A stretch of 64,000 nt of DNA from Ianthella basta (taxonomy: Eukaryota; Porifera; Demospongiae; Verongiida; Ianthellidae), in contig OZ025880.1 in assembly GCA_964019415.1 (NCBI GenBank), positions 2,438,813 through 2,502,812 of the forward strand. The letters run 5' to 3'. This document shows positions 1 to 11,335 of this stretch, in pieces (the stretch's first letter is position 1; each line of letters opens with the position of its first letter). The notes under the pieces are model-generated. The model made no database searches and was not told the DNA's origin. It was given only the letters and a program-made list of their open reading frames with translations. Position numbers and translations under genes: made by a program.

Positions 1-150
1 AGAAGAAGGGAGGGAAGGAGGGAGGAAGGGAGGGAGAGAGAGAGAGAGGGACGGAGGGAGGGAGGGAGGGACAGAAGAAGGGAGGGAAGGAGGGAGGAAG
101 GGAAGGAGGGAGTGAGGGAGGGAGGGAGGGAGAGAGGAAGGGAGGGCTAG
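1..150. repeat. Purine-rich (GGGA/GGAA)n tract
   Basis: Almost pure purine sequence built from repeats of ggga, ggaa and ga. It lies downstream of the stop codon of the serine-rich gene on the minus strand. No coding potential is visible, and 151-229 is unremarkable flank. Confidence 0.9.
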
Positions 151-229
151 GCAATGGCTAACCACACACATACATACCACAGTTCACCCTCAGAACAATA
201 CTGCACATTACATGTGACCCATCTGTGAT

Positions 230-3200
230 CTAAAAATGGGGAGATGTGCAGTGCATAGCACTTCCACTCACTGTTAGGGAAGACTTTGAACATTCACCCT
301 TCCTATCCAGAATGTCAGAAGTGCTCAACTGACTGCCTCTAGCTCTGTCTAAGGCAGTCTTTCCTTCAGTTTGCTCGCCTCTAGTACTCCCTTCCTGATG
401 CAATGTGTTTTGTACCTCATCAAAGGTACCGCCTCCATCTGCATGTGGACCCACTTCAAATAAGCTGTGGGTCGTACTCTGTGATTCAGTGGATGGAGTG
501 CCCTGACACGAAGCATCACGACCAAGGTCTGCGCCATGACCAAACTCCATCTGCCTCATGTCTAGTGCGAATAAACCATCTTGGTCCCTCTCATCTTGAG
601 GGGAGTATGTCGTATTCTCATAATGTTTTTGTCCCGATGCTAGATCTATAGGCACATCGGAGTCGCCATCCAACTGGGATAGCAACCCTGGAGGAGGAGA
701 AGGGGATCTTCTGTATTGATCTGTTCTCCTGCTTGAAGACGTAGCTCCATTTGGTGGTGAGGTGTCCTCTGGTGCTAATAAGGTTGATTCTGTGCTGGCT
801 TTGCTGTCCTTGAGTGACTCCAAAGAGTACTGAGTGTCAAACGGAGGGGCTTCAACATCACCAGACACCACAACTTCGACAGACCCTCCCGGCGGAGCAG
901 AGAGAGAAAGGGGCGCAGTCTCCACTGCTTGGCACAGTGAAGGGGTTGAAGGCAGGAGGTTCCCATCTTGGACACCACCAATAGTGACCACCTCCTGTTC
1001 TTCTGTGCCTGTTGCAAGTGCTAGCAGCTCTGTGACTTGGCACACACTGGCAGCCTCAGGCAGAGAGCCACTTTCAACCGAACCTTCCTTATGGTGATCC
1101 TTTGTAGTGGCATACACTCTTATCTGTGAGACTCCCCCACTGCGTGATGATCCACAAGAAGCGCCACTGCTTGCCATGATGTTGCAGCTGGAAGCTTGTG
1201 CATGGAAAGGAGGACTCATGTCCGCTTCCTCCTGGTCTGAGGGCATCCGGCTCCCATCTGGGCGTACGGGAGAGTCACAAGTGTGTGCCAACAACTGGTC
1301 TGGTGTCTGCGGAGCTGTGTGAGCTGTACTTGAACAGCTGTCCATTTCCCCATTGCTAGAGGGCATTGTCGCTGACCCTGAGTGAGCAGAAGAAAGCTGC
1401 CCAAGGTCCGATGAGAGAGGTGCCAGCAAGGCAGCCAGCAGTTGGCCAGTGCTGCTGGAATGGAGAGAGATGGGGGAAGCTCTGTTTGAGTCATCAAAGC
1501 CGGCAGAGCATGATCCTGTTCTGAGTGAAGTGTTGGTGAGGTTGGAAGATGAGGCGGAGGGCGAGTGAGCTTCTTCAGCACGGTGCAGCTCAGAGGTGGC
1601 TGCCAGTGAACTGTCAGTCTTGGACGTGGGCCGAGGCACCACAATGGGAGAGTTCCAAGTCTGCTGTGAACCTTCTCCACCTTCCACACGGTGTGGAAGT
1701 GGGGCATAGGCATCAAAATGTGTCTGGCTGTCGATTGGTGTGTCGTTCATGCTGCAAGGAGCTTTGGATGGTGCTTGCATGTCCTCAGCACCAGACACAA
1801 GGAACTGACTCAGCACGTCAGCATCACTGCCTGCTGCCGGGAGTTTAGGGTTTGATCTTATTGCATTCGCAATCTCACCGTCATAGTTGATCAGAGGGGA
1901 GTCTGGGTGCACTGATTGCTTCTGTTCCCAGTTCTTTATTGATACAGTTGAGGAGACACTCGAAGCTGAGCTCCTCTGCATGGAGACAGAACTAGAACTG
2001 GACAGCGTCTCCTGCCTCCTTTTCAGCGATCCTTCCAAGATGTCTGCATCTCTCCTTCTCCTCTGAACCTCCCCCGCTCTCGGATCATTAGAGCAGGGTG
2101 CATCCCCACCAACCTCAGAGGGTTTGAGCAACAAGCGTCTTCCACTGGCACTCTCTTCTGCTTCCGGAAGGCCACCACTGGCAGCAGAGGAGGGTCGACT
2201 CTCATCCTGCTCTGGATAGACCATCTGCAAATGTGTAAGGTCCACCTCAAGCTTCAGTGAGTTTGACTGCAGCTGGTTGTCTACTTGAACAGAGTGTCTG
2301 GCTGAAGAGACCCTTGAGTGAGCAGCAGAGGCAGGTGAGGAAAGTCTGGAGCCTAACGCACTCAAGCCAGCAAGCTTGGAAGAAGGAGCAGGAAAACTGA
2401 GGCTGGATGAGCTTGTAACTCCCGTTGCAGTGTAGTGTTCTTGGGCATCTGCAGCACTGCCAATGGATGACTGCGATGAAGAAGCACCTTTCCGAGGAGT
2501 AGAAGCGTTCCATGTTGGAGGTACACCCACTGAAGTACTGTCAATAGACACCTTGCTTTGAGTGGCAGAAGAGACTGCAGATAGCACATCCACAGCTCCT
2601 GTGCGACTACTCCCAGGTCTCCTGCCCTGCCCAAAAGAGGAGGAGGAAGAGACTAGTGCACCATCACCTTCCAGTCGCTCCTCAACTCGTGACACATACA
2701 AATCCTGTAGTGTGGTATGTGAGATACCCTCAGTCTTTGTGGATACAGTCTCAGATAAGAGACTGGAAGCTGCTGAAATCTTCCTTCGTTTCTCCACTGA
2801 ATGCCGCTTTGGTTTAACCACAACCGGGGGAGGAGAGGGAGGAGGTTTATTAGCTATGGTTGTTACTGAGGGGGGAACAGCAGGCCTCCGTTTTGAGAAA
2901 GACACTGGAGCAGTGGTGCCAAGTGCCCCTACTATTCCCATTGCTCTCTGCGACACTTGTGTTCGCACAAAGGAAGCAGCTTGTACTTGGGCAGGCTTGC
3001 CTTTAGATGCGTCCTGTTTGGCTGCCGTTACAGGGAACTGCTCCTCTGCGGGGTAGGTGTCCTTCAGTGCCACAGCATGCTGTAGGTGCTTGGGCTGGCC
3101 ACCTCTCGCTGCTTTCACTGGCTTGGCACGAGGGTTTCTGTCACCTTTAGCCACTACCTTTGACTGAAGGGAGAAATAAAGAAGAATACTGATTATAATG

Positions 3201-3564
3201 TGAAAGTGCTGTATACTAGCTGTGTACATACACAAACAACATGTCAAATACAGTTGACTCTGAGGTGTTCCAAACAGTAAAATGCCTACAGAAGATGAAG
3301 TGAAGATTCCACCTTTTTTAAATAGTAAGATCCAATGAACAGTGAGTAGAAAAGCACAACTACATACGTATGAGTACAACAAAGGAAGATTCTGAAGAAA
3401 ACATGAAAATGGACATGCGTGCTGTGGAGCATACATATTTCACAGGACATCCTTTGCTGTACAATCTCTACAAACAAAAGGATAAGACACTACATGTATG
3501 CTTACCTGCATCAAGGAACTGTGTGTACATGTGTATGTGTGCGTGTGTGTGCATGCATGCGTGC

Positions 3565-3654
<90 letters not shown>

Positions 3655-3967
3655 ACAAGTAAATGTGTACCTGAGAAGGCTGTATTTGCACTGCAAGCAT
3701 GCCTGAACCAGCTGAAGTGAGTTCATCTGTTGTTTGTTTCTGACCACAGCTCTGAGGCTGCGGTGCTGCAGAGGCAGACTGGAAGAAGGAAGAAACAAAC
3801 AGAACTGCATAATATCATACTGCAGTTGCTGCTGTCTTTGTGACTCATACTACTGACTTGTTTCTTCATTTCCACATCTTCCTTACTGAAATGCAATTCA
3901 CCTTTCCGGGCAGGTTTGACATTCCTTCCAGATCTAAATTAGTTACCAGATATATACCAGTATCCAT
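230..3967 (-). CDS. Long serine-rich, mostly disordered protein of unknown function
   Basis: Proposed coding exons, 5' to 3': 3902-3967, 3671-3778 and 230-3163, joined in phase 0 at both junctions, giving about 1035 aa. The large last exon is continuously open. The upstream frame into the 3' side of intron 2 is rejected because a good acceptor (cttcag) sits at 3164. The protein is rich in Ser, Pro, Gln and acidic residues, with poly-Ser runs and basic patches (KRRPAVPP, KPKRHSVEKRRK), as expected of a disordered nuclear or scaffold protein. The only stretch that looks ordered is around DGEIANAIRSNP. I do not recognise a family. Intron 2 holds a (TG)n tract. The start codon is uncertain: the ATG at 3967 (MDTGIYL) or an internal Met are both possible, and a further 5' non-coding exon ending at a good donor near 4016 is plausible. 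The gene is divergent from PIG-Q. Confidence 0.6.
3541..3653. repeat. (TG)n microsatellite
   Basis: About 110 bp of gtgt repeat, with gcat/gcgt at its left end, in the last intron of the serine-rich gene. Open frames of His-Thr or Cys-Val across it are repeat artefacts. Confidence 0.95.
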
Positions 3968-4136
3968 AAAGCATGGCACCCAAAAGAGCAATACACTGTA
4001 CCGAACTACAAAGCATACCTGGACGACATCCTGCTGTGATTGTGTGACCACCCGCTCAAGCGGCCATTTTGTATTTCCAAGGTAACGGTGTAGGGGAAGC
4101 CCCTTGGGAGACTCCCGCTCCCAGCCGCAGCACACG

Positions 4137-5357
4137 ATGTCCCTCGTCTCTCTGCTTTCCGAACAAGTGCAGTTTAAACTGGCCCTTCTCAGAACTGTTT
4201 TCACCTTCCCTTCAAAGGAACTGGTATTGCACGATAGCGGGATTTACGGACAATTGTCCAACGAGCATCGTAGGTTGATTTCTAAAGTCAACGTCATTAT
4301 TTTTTCTGTGAGATTGTTATCAGTTGTACTCTGTCTAGCTGACTCTATCTGCGGGGTGGCGTTGTGTCACTATCTTAGCGGCCACAGGACTGTTAGACTT
4401 TGTAACTTGGCGTTTGTCGATGTAACCCTTGGTGCTATAGCGGCTACAAGGAATGGCACACAGTGGATCATGGGTGCCCCGGCCGGCCTCAAAGTGAACA
4501 GACCTCTCACCGAGTTCCTAGGGGGACACATATGCGGTGCACTCGATGCATGGGAGCTCATTTTTAGGAAGTTTGTATTTTCAGAGCCTGAATTCTTCCG
4601 AGGTATATGGTGGCTTGTTTCCATGTCCAGTGTCTTGGGTGCTTCAGTGATGTTTGCATTACTGCTTGACCTCCTCAAAGTCACCGTGGGATATATCCTG
4701 ACCTTGTACAACATATTTGCTGGAATACATTCAGTGCAAGTGGCTGTGCTTTTTGCTCTTCTGCGGCTTTTTCTGGGCAAGAAGTGGAACCCGCTGAGGA
4801 GTCGTGTGGACCAGTACGGCTACGACACAATGCAGCTGCTTGTTGGAACACTCCTCCTGAGTATTGTTGTGTTCCTGCTGCCAACCCTGGGGATGTATTA
4901 TGTGATGTTCCTGTCACTGAAGCTTTCACTGGCGCTGGTCCGCTATGCTGGGAAGATCTGTATTGTGCTCATCAATCGAGCAGTCACACTGCCATTCTTG
5001 TGGTACAGGACTTGCTTCTGGTGCAGGCTCTCCCAAACTAGGCTAACACTTACTGACGTAGCAGAGACAGAAGCCTCCAATACAAATAGTAAGCAAAGCT
5101 GGAATAGAGTAGTTCAAGTGGATGTCAGCCACCCAATGTTGTCACACAGTGTGAGTGCAGACGAGTTTAGAGACGTTCTACAAAAGACAGAGACCTCTAC
5201 CATTGTGGATGACTACTTCACTCAGCACCCGCCACTTGTCTACTTGCCCAGCTATCTCCGTACTCTTCCTGCACTGCACTTCTTTGCCCCCTCCCTCGCC
5301 ACAAGGCTAACGTACATAGTAACTTGCATTGTCACAGGAGAAATCTTGGACTTTTGA
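4137..5357 (+). CDS. PIGQ: PIG-Q / Gpi1, GPI-GlcNAc transferase subunit
   Basis: Single-exon gene of 406 aa. The first ATG in frame is at 4137; the frame upstream lacks an ATG. PIG-Q is a subunit of the ER membrane complex that transfers GlcNAc to phosphatidylinositol, the first step of GPI-anchor synthesis. The Gpi1 family is shown by the WIMGAPAGLKVN segment near residue 110, several hydrophobic membrane segments, and the signature block KKWNPLRSRVDQYGYD near residue 215, followed by MQLLVGTLLL and a further membrane stretch. The C-terminus contains YLPSYLRTLPALHFF, also typical of the family. It is shorter than vertebrate PIG-Q, which has a long N-terminal extension. It has no introns, whereas the other gene models here, including the partial one at the right edge, are split. 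It is divergent from the serine-rich gene, with about 170 bp between starts. Confidence 0.9.
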   Translation: MSLVSLLSEQVQFKLALLRTVFTFPSKELVLHDSGIYGQLSNEHRRLISKVNVIIFSVRLLSVVLCLADSICGVALCHYLSGHRTVRLCNLAFVDVTLGAIAATRNGTQWIMGAPAGLKVNRPLTEFLGGHICGALDAWELIFRKFVFSEPEFFRGIWWLVSMSSVLGASVMFALLLDLLKVTVGYILTLYNIFAGIHSVQVAVLFALLRLFLGKKWNPLRSRVDQYGYDTMQLLVGTLLLSIVVFLLPTLGMYYVMFLSLKLSLALVRYAGKICIVLINRAVTLPFLWYRTCFWCRLSQTRLTLTDVAETEASNTNSKQSWNRVVQVDVSHPMLSHSVSADEFRDVLQKTETSTIVDDYFTQHPPLVYLPSYLRTLPALHFFAPSLATRLTYIVTCIVTGEILDF

Positions 5358-5969
5358 CTGAATTGCAAATACATGTAAATTGTGTTACTTTATATACATG
5401 CATTCAATCATCCATTTAATACATGCATTTATTTCAAGACTATTGTTTTAAGATTTGTGTGTCCACATACATAATATGCATGTTAGTGACTGATGGAAGT
5501 GTGCAGGACTAGCACTAGTACAAGCTTAACTGTCATGGTCCAATCTATACACTGGAAGCGAGGGCAGTCGCCAAGGAAGTGTCCTCGTCAAACACTAGCT
5601 AGCTCGATCCAGCTATGGCCCAAGACCAGCCGTCAGTTTGCTAACAATTGCATGTAATTGGCATACAAAAGTTGAAGTGGGTTTACTTATTCTCCTATTG
5701 CATGAGAATTGATCCCATCAGGCATGCATGTGGAGGACCTAAAATGCAAAATATCCTAGCTGGGATGCATGACTTGGCCCATTTTGGGCAATACACCAAA
5801 CACAACAGTATACTCAGGAGAGGTGTTCTACTCCCCCCCCCCCCTCCCACCCTCCCCCAAACCTACATTGATCATTCCTGCATAGATAGAACCCTATAAG
5901 TGCTTATTCAACACACATACTGCTTATACCATTGCAATTTTTACAGCATGGAATGACTGTGTGATAATA
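5358..5969. other. Convergent intergenic region, no gene seen
   Basis: Lies between the 3' ends of PIG-Q (+) and the minus-strand membrane-protein gene. It is AT-rich, with a short C-run near 5831-5844. No convincing open frame or RNA gene was seen. Confidence 0.6.
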
Positions 5970-7731
5970 CTAATGAGAAGAGTGTCTTTGTTTATGTTCT
6001 TGTGTTTGTTCAATGGTGTCGGTCGCATTGCTAGTTGAGCTCAGTGCAAGCTGCTCGTTGAGGAGCTCAATGGCCGCTTGCTCGTTCTTGATGTCCTCTG
6101 TGAGACCGTTCACTTCACGCTCCACAATAGAGTAATTCCCTTCTCTATGTGCGAAAGCAAGGATACGCTGCTCCAGCGCTAGCTGCAAAGGAAGTGAAAT
6201 AACACTATGCATGACTATTCAAGATGGAGCTCAACCAATGGTGTGTATGTGTCTAACTACTGAGTGTGCTAGTGTGAAAATGTATGCAACAAAACTAAAA
6301 AGCATTAAGCGCCATCTATATATGGAGTGTTATGTCATTTTATGCCATTTGACTAAACCTATACCAACCAGATGTGATATCGTGCTCACTATTAAGTTCG
6401 CTGCCAAACCAATGTCATGTGACTCACCTTCACTTGACTTGTTGCAAAGAGTTTGCAATAACATGTATAATACCTCAAACTACTACAGTAGCCAACTGAC
6501 CAATCAGATTTCAAATACGTACACAGATTCACCAAAAATTCAAACTCAGTTACGTATAATCATACTCGGTTTATTTCTGCATGTGACGCGCTCGAATGGT
6601 ATTATTCGCTTTCAAATAAACTCATACATATGTATTGTATATATGACACGAAGTCTGTACTATGTTATGTAGCTAACTGTACCTGCTAGTATGCCATATA
6701 TACGTACATACAGTGTGCATGATGTAGGGCTTGGTGTACTGGTGACTCACAAAGGAGCTTTGCAGAGACTTCTCTCCTTTGGTCTTCTTCTCTGTTGTAG
6801 GGGCCAGTTCTGGATGATACAACTCCAAGGCTTTAGCCAGCCTCCATCTCTCAAACCTGTTGTAAGCGAACTGGCCTAGAGAGGACATTGACAGCGGCTC
6901 ATAGCCTGTACACGAACCTCATATCAACACATAAAACTAGTGAAACAGCCATGCTGCTATAGTGCAATGTACTGCAGGGTGCTGGTCTCACCTGTGGCAC
7001 CTAAAGCAGCACCTCCCACTGCATAGGAACATGCAGAAATGAGTCCCAATCCTACACACACAGCAAATACAAACACACACGTGTACACACATGCATTCAA
7101 GCATGCACGAACATACAGACATGCATGTTTCACTGAAACTGCTGTTTCTACCAACGTGAGACAACAGATGATGTTGCTCCTGCGATGCCGCCACTAAAGG
7201 AGCTTGCTTGGTACTCCATCCTTCTTTGCTCTGGCCTGTATCCACACTGCTCTGCCACATACTGTGCAGCTTCTCTCAAGCTAAAGAACAAGGCGGTCAT
7301 AACTGCAAAGTTGGCCCCCAGGGACACAGAGTAAATGTGCAGAGGGGCTTTGCGTCGCTTGGCAACAACAAACCCAGACACCAGACCCACCCCACCTGTA
7401 GGTACAAAAGCAAAAATGGCTGGTGTTACAAATGATAGGGAATAAACTGTGAAACAAAAGTCACAAAGTCACCATGATAGGCATTGTGACACTTATGGGT
7501 TCGAGTGTGCACGCAAAGTGCTGCATAGTATTACTGGTATACTTTTCATACCTACGTACCTGCCACTGCAGTGTATTTTATTATGGGCACAGCTGTGTCA
7601 GGGTTGTCACGTGCCAGTTTTACAAGTCGTCCACAGCCAAAACCTGCAACACCTTATCAGCACATATACACACGACACGGCAAGGTGAAATGGAGATACA
7701 AACATAAGCTATAAGATATATTGGCATACAT

Positions 7732-7774
<43 letters not shown>

Positions 7775-7933
7775 CACACACAAAGAACATGTGGCTACGC
7801 CATTTGCCCTGCTAACGTTGGTGCTACTTCTTACAGCTCAACAGCACAGCTCCACCCTATGCAGCACCATGTCCCACTGCATACCTGCAATGGCCACCTT
7901 TCTCAACATCGACTTTGCAGTGCCAGTAGCCAT
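5970..7933 (-). CDS. Unrecognised small membrane protein with C-terminal coiled coil
   Basis: Six exons, 5' to 3': 7885-7933, 7560-7643, 7156-7395, 6992-7051, 6751-6905 and 5970-6182. All junctions have GT/AG ends and compatible phases, and they sum to 266 aa. The start MATGTAKSMLRKV is basic and free of acidic residues, like a mitochondrial presequence. Glycine-rich hydrophobic segments follow (GGVGLVSGFVVAKRR, SFSGGIAGATSSVV, SYAVGGAALGATGY). The C-terminal third is charged and helical (LTEDIKNEQAAIELLNEQL), a likely coiled coil. I cannot name the family. The Gly-spaced membrane segments faintly recall Tim17/22/23-type proteins, but this is inference only. The gene shares a 44-bp start-to-start gap with COX7A, which also hints at a mitochondrial role. 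Confidence 0.75.
7733..7770. repeat. (CA)n microsatellite
   Basis: Short CA repeat in intron 1 of the minus-strand membrane-protein gene. Confidence 0.9.
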
Positions 7934-7977
7934 TTTACGGTTGCCTAATAGATCGCGTGACAACAGCGTGACGCAAA
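7934..7977. promoter_or_regulatory. Compact bidirectional promoter, 44 bp between start codons
   Basis: The minus-strand ATG ends at 7933 and the COX7A ATG begins at 7978. The gap contains two tgac-type half-sites (cgtgac twice), and aaaatgg occurs at both starts. With so little room the two 5' UTRs must be very short or overlap. Confidence 0.7.
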
Positions 7978-8598
7978 ATGGAGTCGTTGAGGGAGAAGTA
8001 CAAATCCCGCATTGGTACGGAAGGAGCCATGACTTCCAACAGAATCAAGGCTTTTCAGAGAGTGTTCCAAGTGGGTCTTATTTCAAGGGTCTCCTTCATT
8101 GTTTCGCAACTGAGCGCTTCAAGTCTAGCATCACCTCCTTATTTTGCTACTTGATGAGTCATGTATGATTATAAATTAGGCCATAGTCACTCTCTGCGTC
8201 CCTGTAGCGTAGTTTAGAGCAGGTGTTGCTGCATGACCAACTTTCTCCACATGTTTGTGGGATTATTGTTCATACACCTGAATACGTATTAAATATCTAA
8301 AATAAGCTATTCAATATTTAGTCCATGGTAAAAGTGAGTGCCTCTACACACATGCATGATACTTTGACTTTAATTGGGACCTCAGCAGTTTATTGTTGAA
8401 TATGTTCCCTTCCCCCTCCCCCATTTCCCTTTCTCTTTGCCACCCCCATAGGCTGATGGAAGTGCAGTCCACGTCAAGACTATCACAGACCGAAGGATAT
8501 ATCGCGGCATAATGATATTCTCTGTGTTTGGTCTAGCCATCACCTTTGGCTCTATCTATGCCATGGCGACAAACAAAGTGCCCAAAAAGGAACGATAG
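7978..8598 (+). CDS. COX7A: Cytochrome c oxidase subunit 7A (COX7A)
   Basis: Two exons, 7978-8070 and 8452-8598, joined in phase 0 (donor gtgggt, acceptor atag), giving 79 aa. COX7A is a small single-pass subunit of respiratory complex IV in the inner mitochondrial membrane; paralogues guide supercomplex assembly. The family is recognised from IKAFQRVFQ leading into ADGSAVHVK, the RRIYR segment before one hydrophobic helix (IMIFSVFGLAITFGSIYAM), and a lysine-rich tail NKVPKKER. This matches the usual layout of FQ..DG.PVHLK, membrane helix, PKK. The short N-terminus is basic, as expected for import. The intron contains no repeat. Family assignment is confident; which COX7A paralogue it corresponds to cannot be told. 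Confidence 0.85.
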
Positions 8599-8858
8599 TC
8601 AATGGCCAACTTAGCAGTGCTTATACGTGGGTTATGTAGGCACTCCTTGGAGCTAACTGTCTGTGATATTATTAACACACATGTGCAGTGTTTGTATATG
8701 CAGCAGTACACATGTACTGTATCATGACTGTTGTATTTGTATTACATATCATGCTAGTGTATTTTGTATCAGTATTGTATTGTGTGCTAAAAATCAATAT
8801 TGGGGTGTGCAGGTTACTTAATCTTGGGTGAAAGGGTTGGTGTTGCATGTACTAATAG

Positions 8859-9036
8859 CAGTGGCGTATCTAGAGGGGGATCCAGGGGTGCAAAGGAACC
8901 CCCTTTTGCTAGTCCTATGTAGGATTTTGGGCAGTTTTTAGACCAGAAAGAGGCGTGGCGGCCATATATCAAGGGCACTGTGTGTGCACCTAACTACTTT
9001 AGAACCCCCCTTTTGGAAATACTAGATCCGCCACTG
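8859..9036. mobile_element. hAT-like MITE, about 180 bp
   Basis: Begins CAGTGGCGTATCTAGA and ends with the reverse complement of CAGTGGCGGATCTAGT, so it has terminal inverted repeats of roughly 16-20 bp. The 5-bp word aatag flanks both ends. CAGTGGCGGATC-type termini are typical of non-autonomous hAT elements. No coding sequence. Confidence 0.75.
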
Positions 9037-9409
9037 AATAGGTTGCAGAAAGTGCATTTTGAGTGGTTGTCAATGGATAGTTCTGATCTCTATGATATTC
9101 CTGTCCTGTTCCAGTGGGTGTGTTAGTGTTCATACTGTCAGAGCAGATCAATACGCTGCTATACATTACATAAGCTAATGGTGGCGGTTCAGCAGGGAGC
9201 GTGGTTGTATGCCTTGATTGGTATCTACTTGGTAAGTAAACTGTCATTTGCACTTCCCTGTTGGTTAAAATGGCACATTTGTAAAGTTTAAATTGGAGAT
9301 GATCACTCAACACCATTTGTGCCTACGCTGGGATCAAATGGGTGCATGACAGCCTTGGTCTTGGAATGCTCACCATTCTTTGGCGTTTTATTAAATGTAT
9401 TTCCTAGTT

Positions 9410-9494
9410 CACACACACACACACACACACACACACAATACACACACCACACATGCACACACGCGCACACACACGCACATACACACACACACAA
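9410..9494. repeat. (CA)n microsatellite
   Basis: Interrupted CA repeat with cg and at interruptions, in intergenic DNA. Confidence 0.9.
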
Positions 9495-9754
9495 TTCACA
9501 GTCACAGTTAGCTATGTATCCCCAAATTTTATTATCTCCAGCTGCTACGTTTTCACATCAGCTCCGGCCCCACTTGCTCGCATGTAATGGATAACTATAC
9601 AGGGCATTTTTATACACTTGCAGCACTCCTTAGGTACAGGAGGAGCAGACACATAAATGTGCATCTCTGTAATGATATTCATGGGGCAAGGCTGATGTGT
9701 CATGTGACCATGCATGTCTATAGAGTAATGGCCCAAACTGGCCAAGGGCCAAGT

Positions 9755-9960
9755 GGCTTATCAGACAGCACAGTAGTGCTGTCTATGTAGGAATGGTGGT
9801 GGTTGTTTGTATGCTGTAATACAAACGAAAAGTCGCGCTACTCCTGAACAGAAGTAAGAGCCGGCAAAAGAAACCATCTATGAAGAAGGAAGGCTGTACA
9901 GTATTCAGAGCTAACCTTATTTCCAAGCGCAAGCGTGCCGTCGGGTAGAAATCGTCGTCG
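9755..9960 (+). repeat. Interspersed repeat, hairpin-headed family, copy 1
   Basis: Starts with the self-complementary head gacagcacagtagtgctgtc, followed by a conserved block ending in gctgtaatacaaacgaaaag. The same head and block recur near 15085, 16025, 20100 and 26754, and without the head near 18760. Later parts (tacttccaagcg) align between some copies. No open frame. Confidence 0.75.
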
Positions 9961-10159
9961 TCATTTTCCGTGTTTCGTCATCTTCTTCTTCTCCGTCAGC
10001 TGTAGCTCACGAACGACAAGGAGTAAGACAACAATTCATTCGCAGTTCTTCTCACCCCCTTCCTGGCTAGTGCCTTTTGTAGGTTAGGGAATGCTGCGAC
10101 GTACTATGGCATGTGGCGATTCTCGATCTCCGGTCTAAGGTTCCCATAGCTACGGGTCG

Positions 10160-10420
10160 CCATTTTCCATGACGTAATTGGCAACCGGTTGCAACCGGCC
10201 TGCATTGTTTGTTTCTCCGGCCGCCTAATCCTTTCAATTGTGTTGCAACCATTAGTTCCACAATGCGGCCAGATGTTCCAGGGTGCATACGGGGAATGCT
10301 TCGACCGCCGTTCGCCCGCGCACCATTTCAGAGGTTCTCCACAGTCGTGCCATTTGGCAGCCATTTTCACTTATTGCGCGATTGCTTCCGGCCACCATTA
10401 CTGCGTTCGCACGGCTGTTT
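10160..10420. repeat. Left outer arm of an inverted repeat (partner 18490-18720)
   Basis: Contains the words cgcctaatcct and gcttccggccac and a ggcagccattt stretch. Diverged reverse-complement versions appear, in inverted order, around 18490-18720. The pair would bound an 8.3-kb composite insertion. Confidence 0.55.
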
Positions 10421-10437
10421 CGCAATGGCAGCTTAGT

Positions 10438-10868
10438 TTACAGTGCTTTCGAGGTTCCTTGTCCCGATCGCAATTTGAAGTCTGCACTCGATCACGTGGC
10501 ACGTGATAAATTAGCGTCACGATTTGTCATTTCGTATTTGAAATTCGAATTGTGTAAGCACTCTCAGTGTACAGGAGATTGTGGAATCTTTGCAATGCAA
10601 ACCGAAAAGCGGTTGATCACGTTCACCAATGAAATCCCTCCAAACAGGTGACGTAGTAGCGCTAGTGTATATCCCTTTGTGGGGGTGCATGTGACTGAAA
10701 CCACTTCTTTTGTTGCAAAGGTTGTGCAATTTCCTGTACAAAGAGTGCTCACGCAATTCGAATTTCGAATACAAAATGACGAATCGTGACGCTCATTTAT
10801 CACGTGCCATGTGATCGAGTGCAGACTTCAAATTGTGATCGGGACAAGGAACCTCGAAAGCACTGTAA
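10438..10868. mobile_element. Foldback element with arms of about 165 bp
   Basis: The left arm (about 10438-10600) begins acagtgctttcgaggttcct. The right arm (about 10700-10868) is nearly its exact reverse complement, ending aggaacctcgaaagcactgt. The internal spacer is about 100 bp. It interrupts the left arm of the larger 10425-13870 inverted repeat, so it is probably a later insertion. Confidence 0.8.
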
Positions 10869-10959
10869 ATGGCCGCAGATTGGGAATCGGGATTCGGTCT
10901 AGAGCTGTACTGTGGGAAAATTGATTTTTAGCCTTTTTCTCCGTGAAAGCCGAGACAAT

Positions 10960-11335
10960 CTATAGGAAACTCCGTATCAAGGTGAGGAGAACAGTGGATA
11001 ATGTGCTGTAAAGGATAAAAGCGTTGTTTATGCTGTTATGTTAGCGATGTTTCGGCAAACATTTGCTTGTATTAAACGTCTCGCTGTGCGTTTCTCCGGG
11101 TTTTCCTGCCAACATGCTATGCATGTCGTGATAACCCAACCACTCTACAACATAGCAAAGGATAGCTTCTTCTTGAGCCATTTTCTTCAAGTTTTAAACA
11201 AAAATAGAATAGTCACAGCTAATGAATAGTGCAGCATGTGTATGGGGTAGGTGACTACACAGTGCACTTCCCCGCGACCCCAACTAGTGTGACTAAGCCT
11301 CAGTGAAGTGAGAATGTCTCTGTATTGCAGTTTCT
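10960..11335. repeat. Left long inverted arm of a TE-like unit (partner 13390-13745)
   Basis: Roughly 370 bp that match the reverse complement of 13390-13745 closely, including gtggataatgtgctgtaaag and gcgtttctccgggttttcct. The enclosed interval of about 2 kb carries the transposon-associated open frame. Confidence 0.8.

Noticed and set aside
3164-3436. N-terminal part of the Ser-rich frame running into the intron
   Set aside because: The sequence is hydrophobic and unlike the rest, and a strong acceptor at 3164 plus an upstream exon in phase replaces it.
3440-3810. Open frames of poly His-Thr or Cys-Val on both strands (also at 25069, 30269, 32878, 35743, 47423, 53277, 56902, 61381)
   Set aside because: They are translations of (CA)n/(TG)n repeats. 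A dinucleotide repeat has no stop in any frame.
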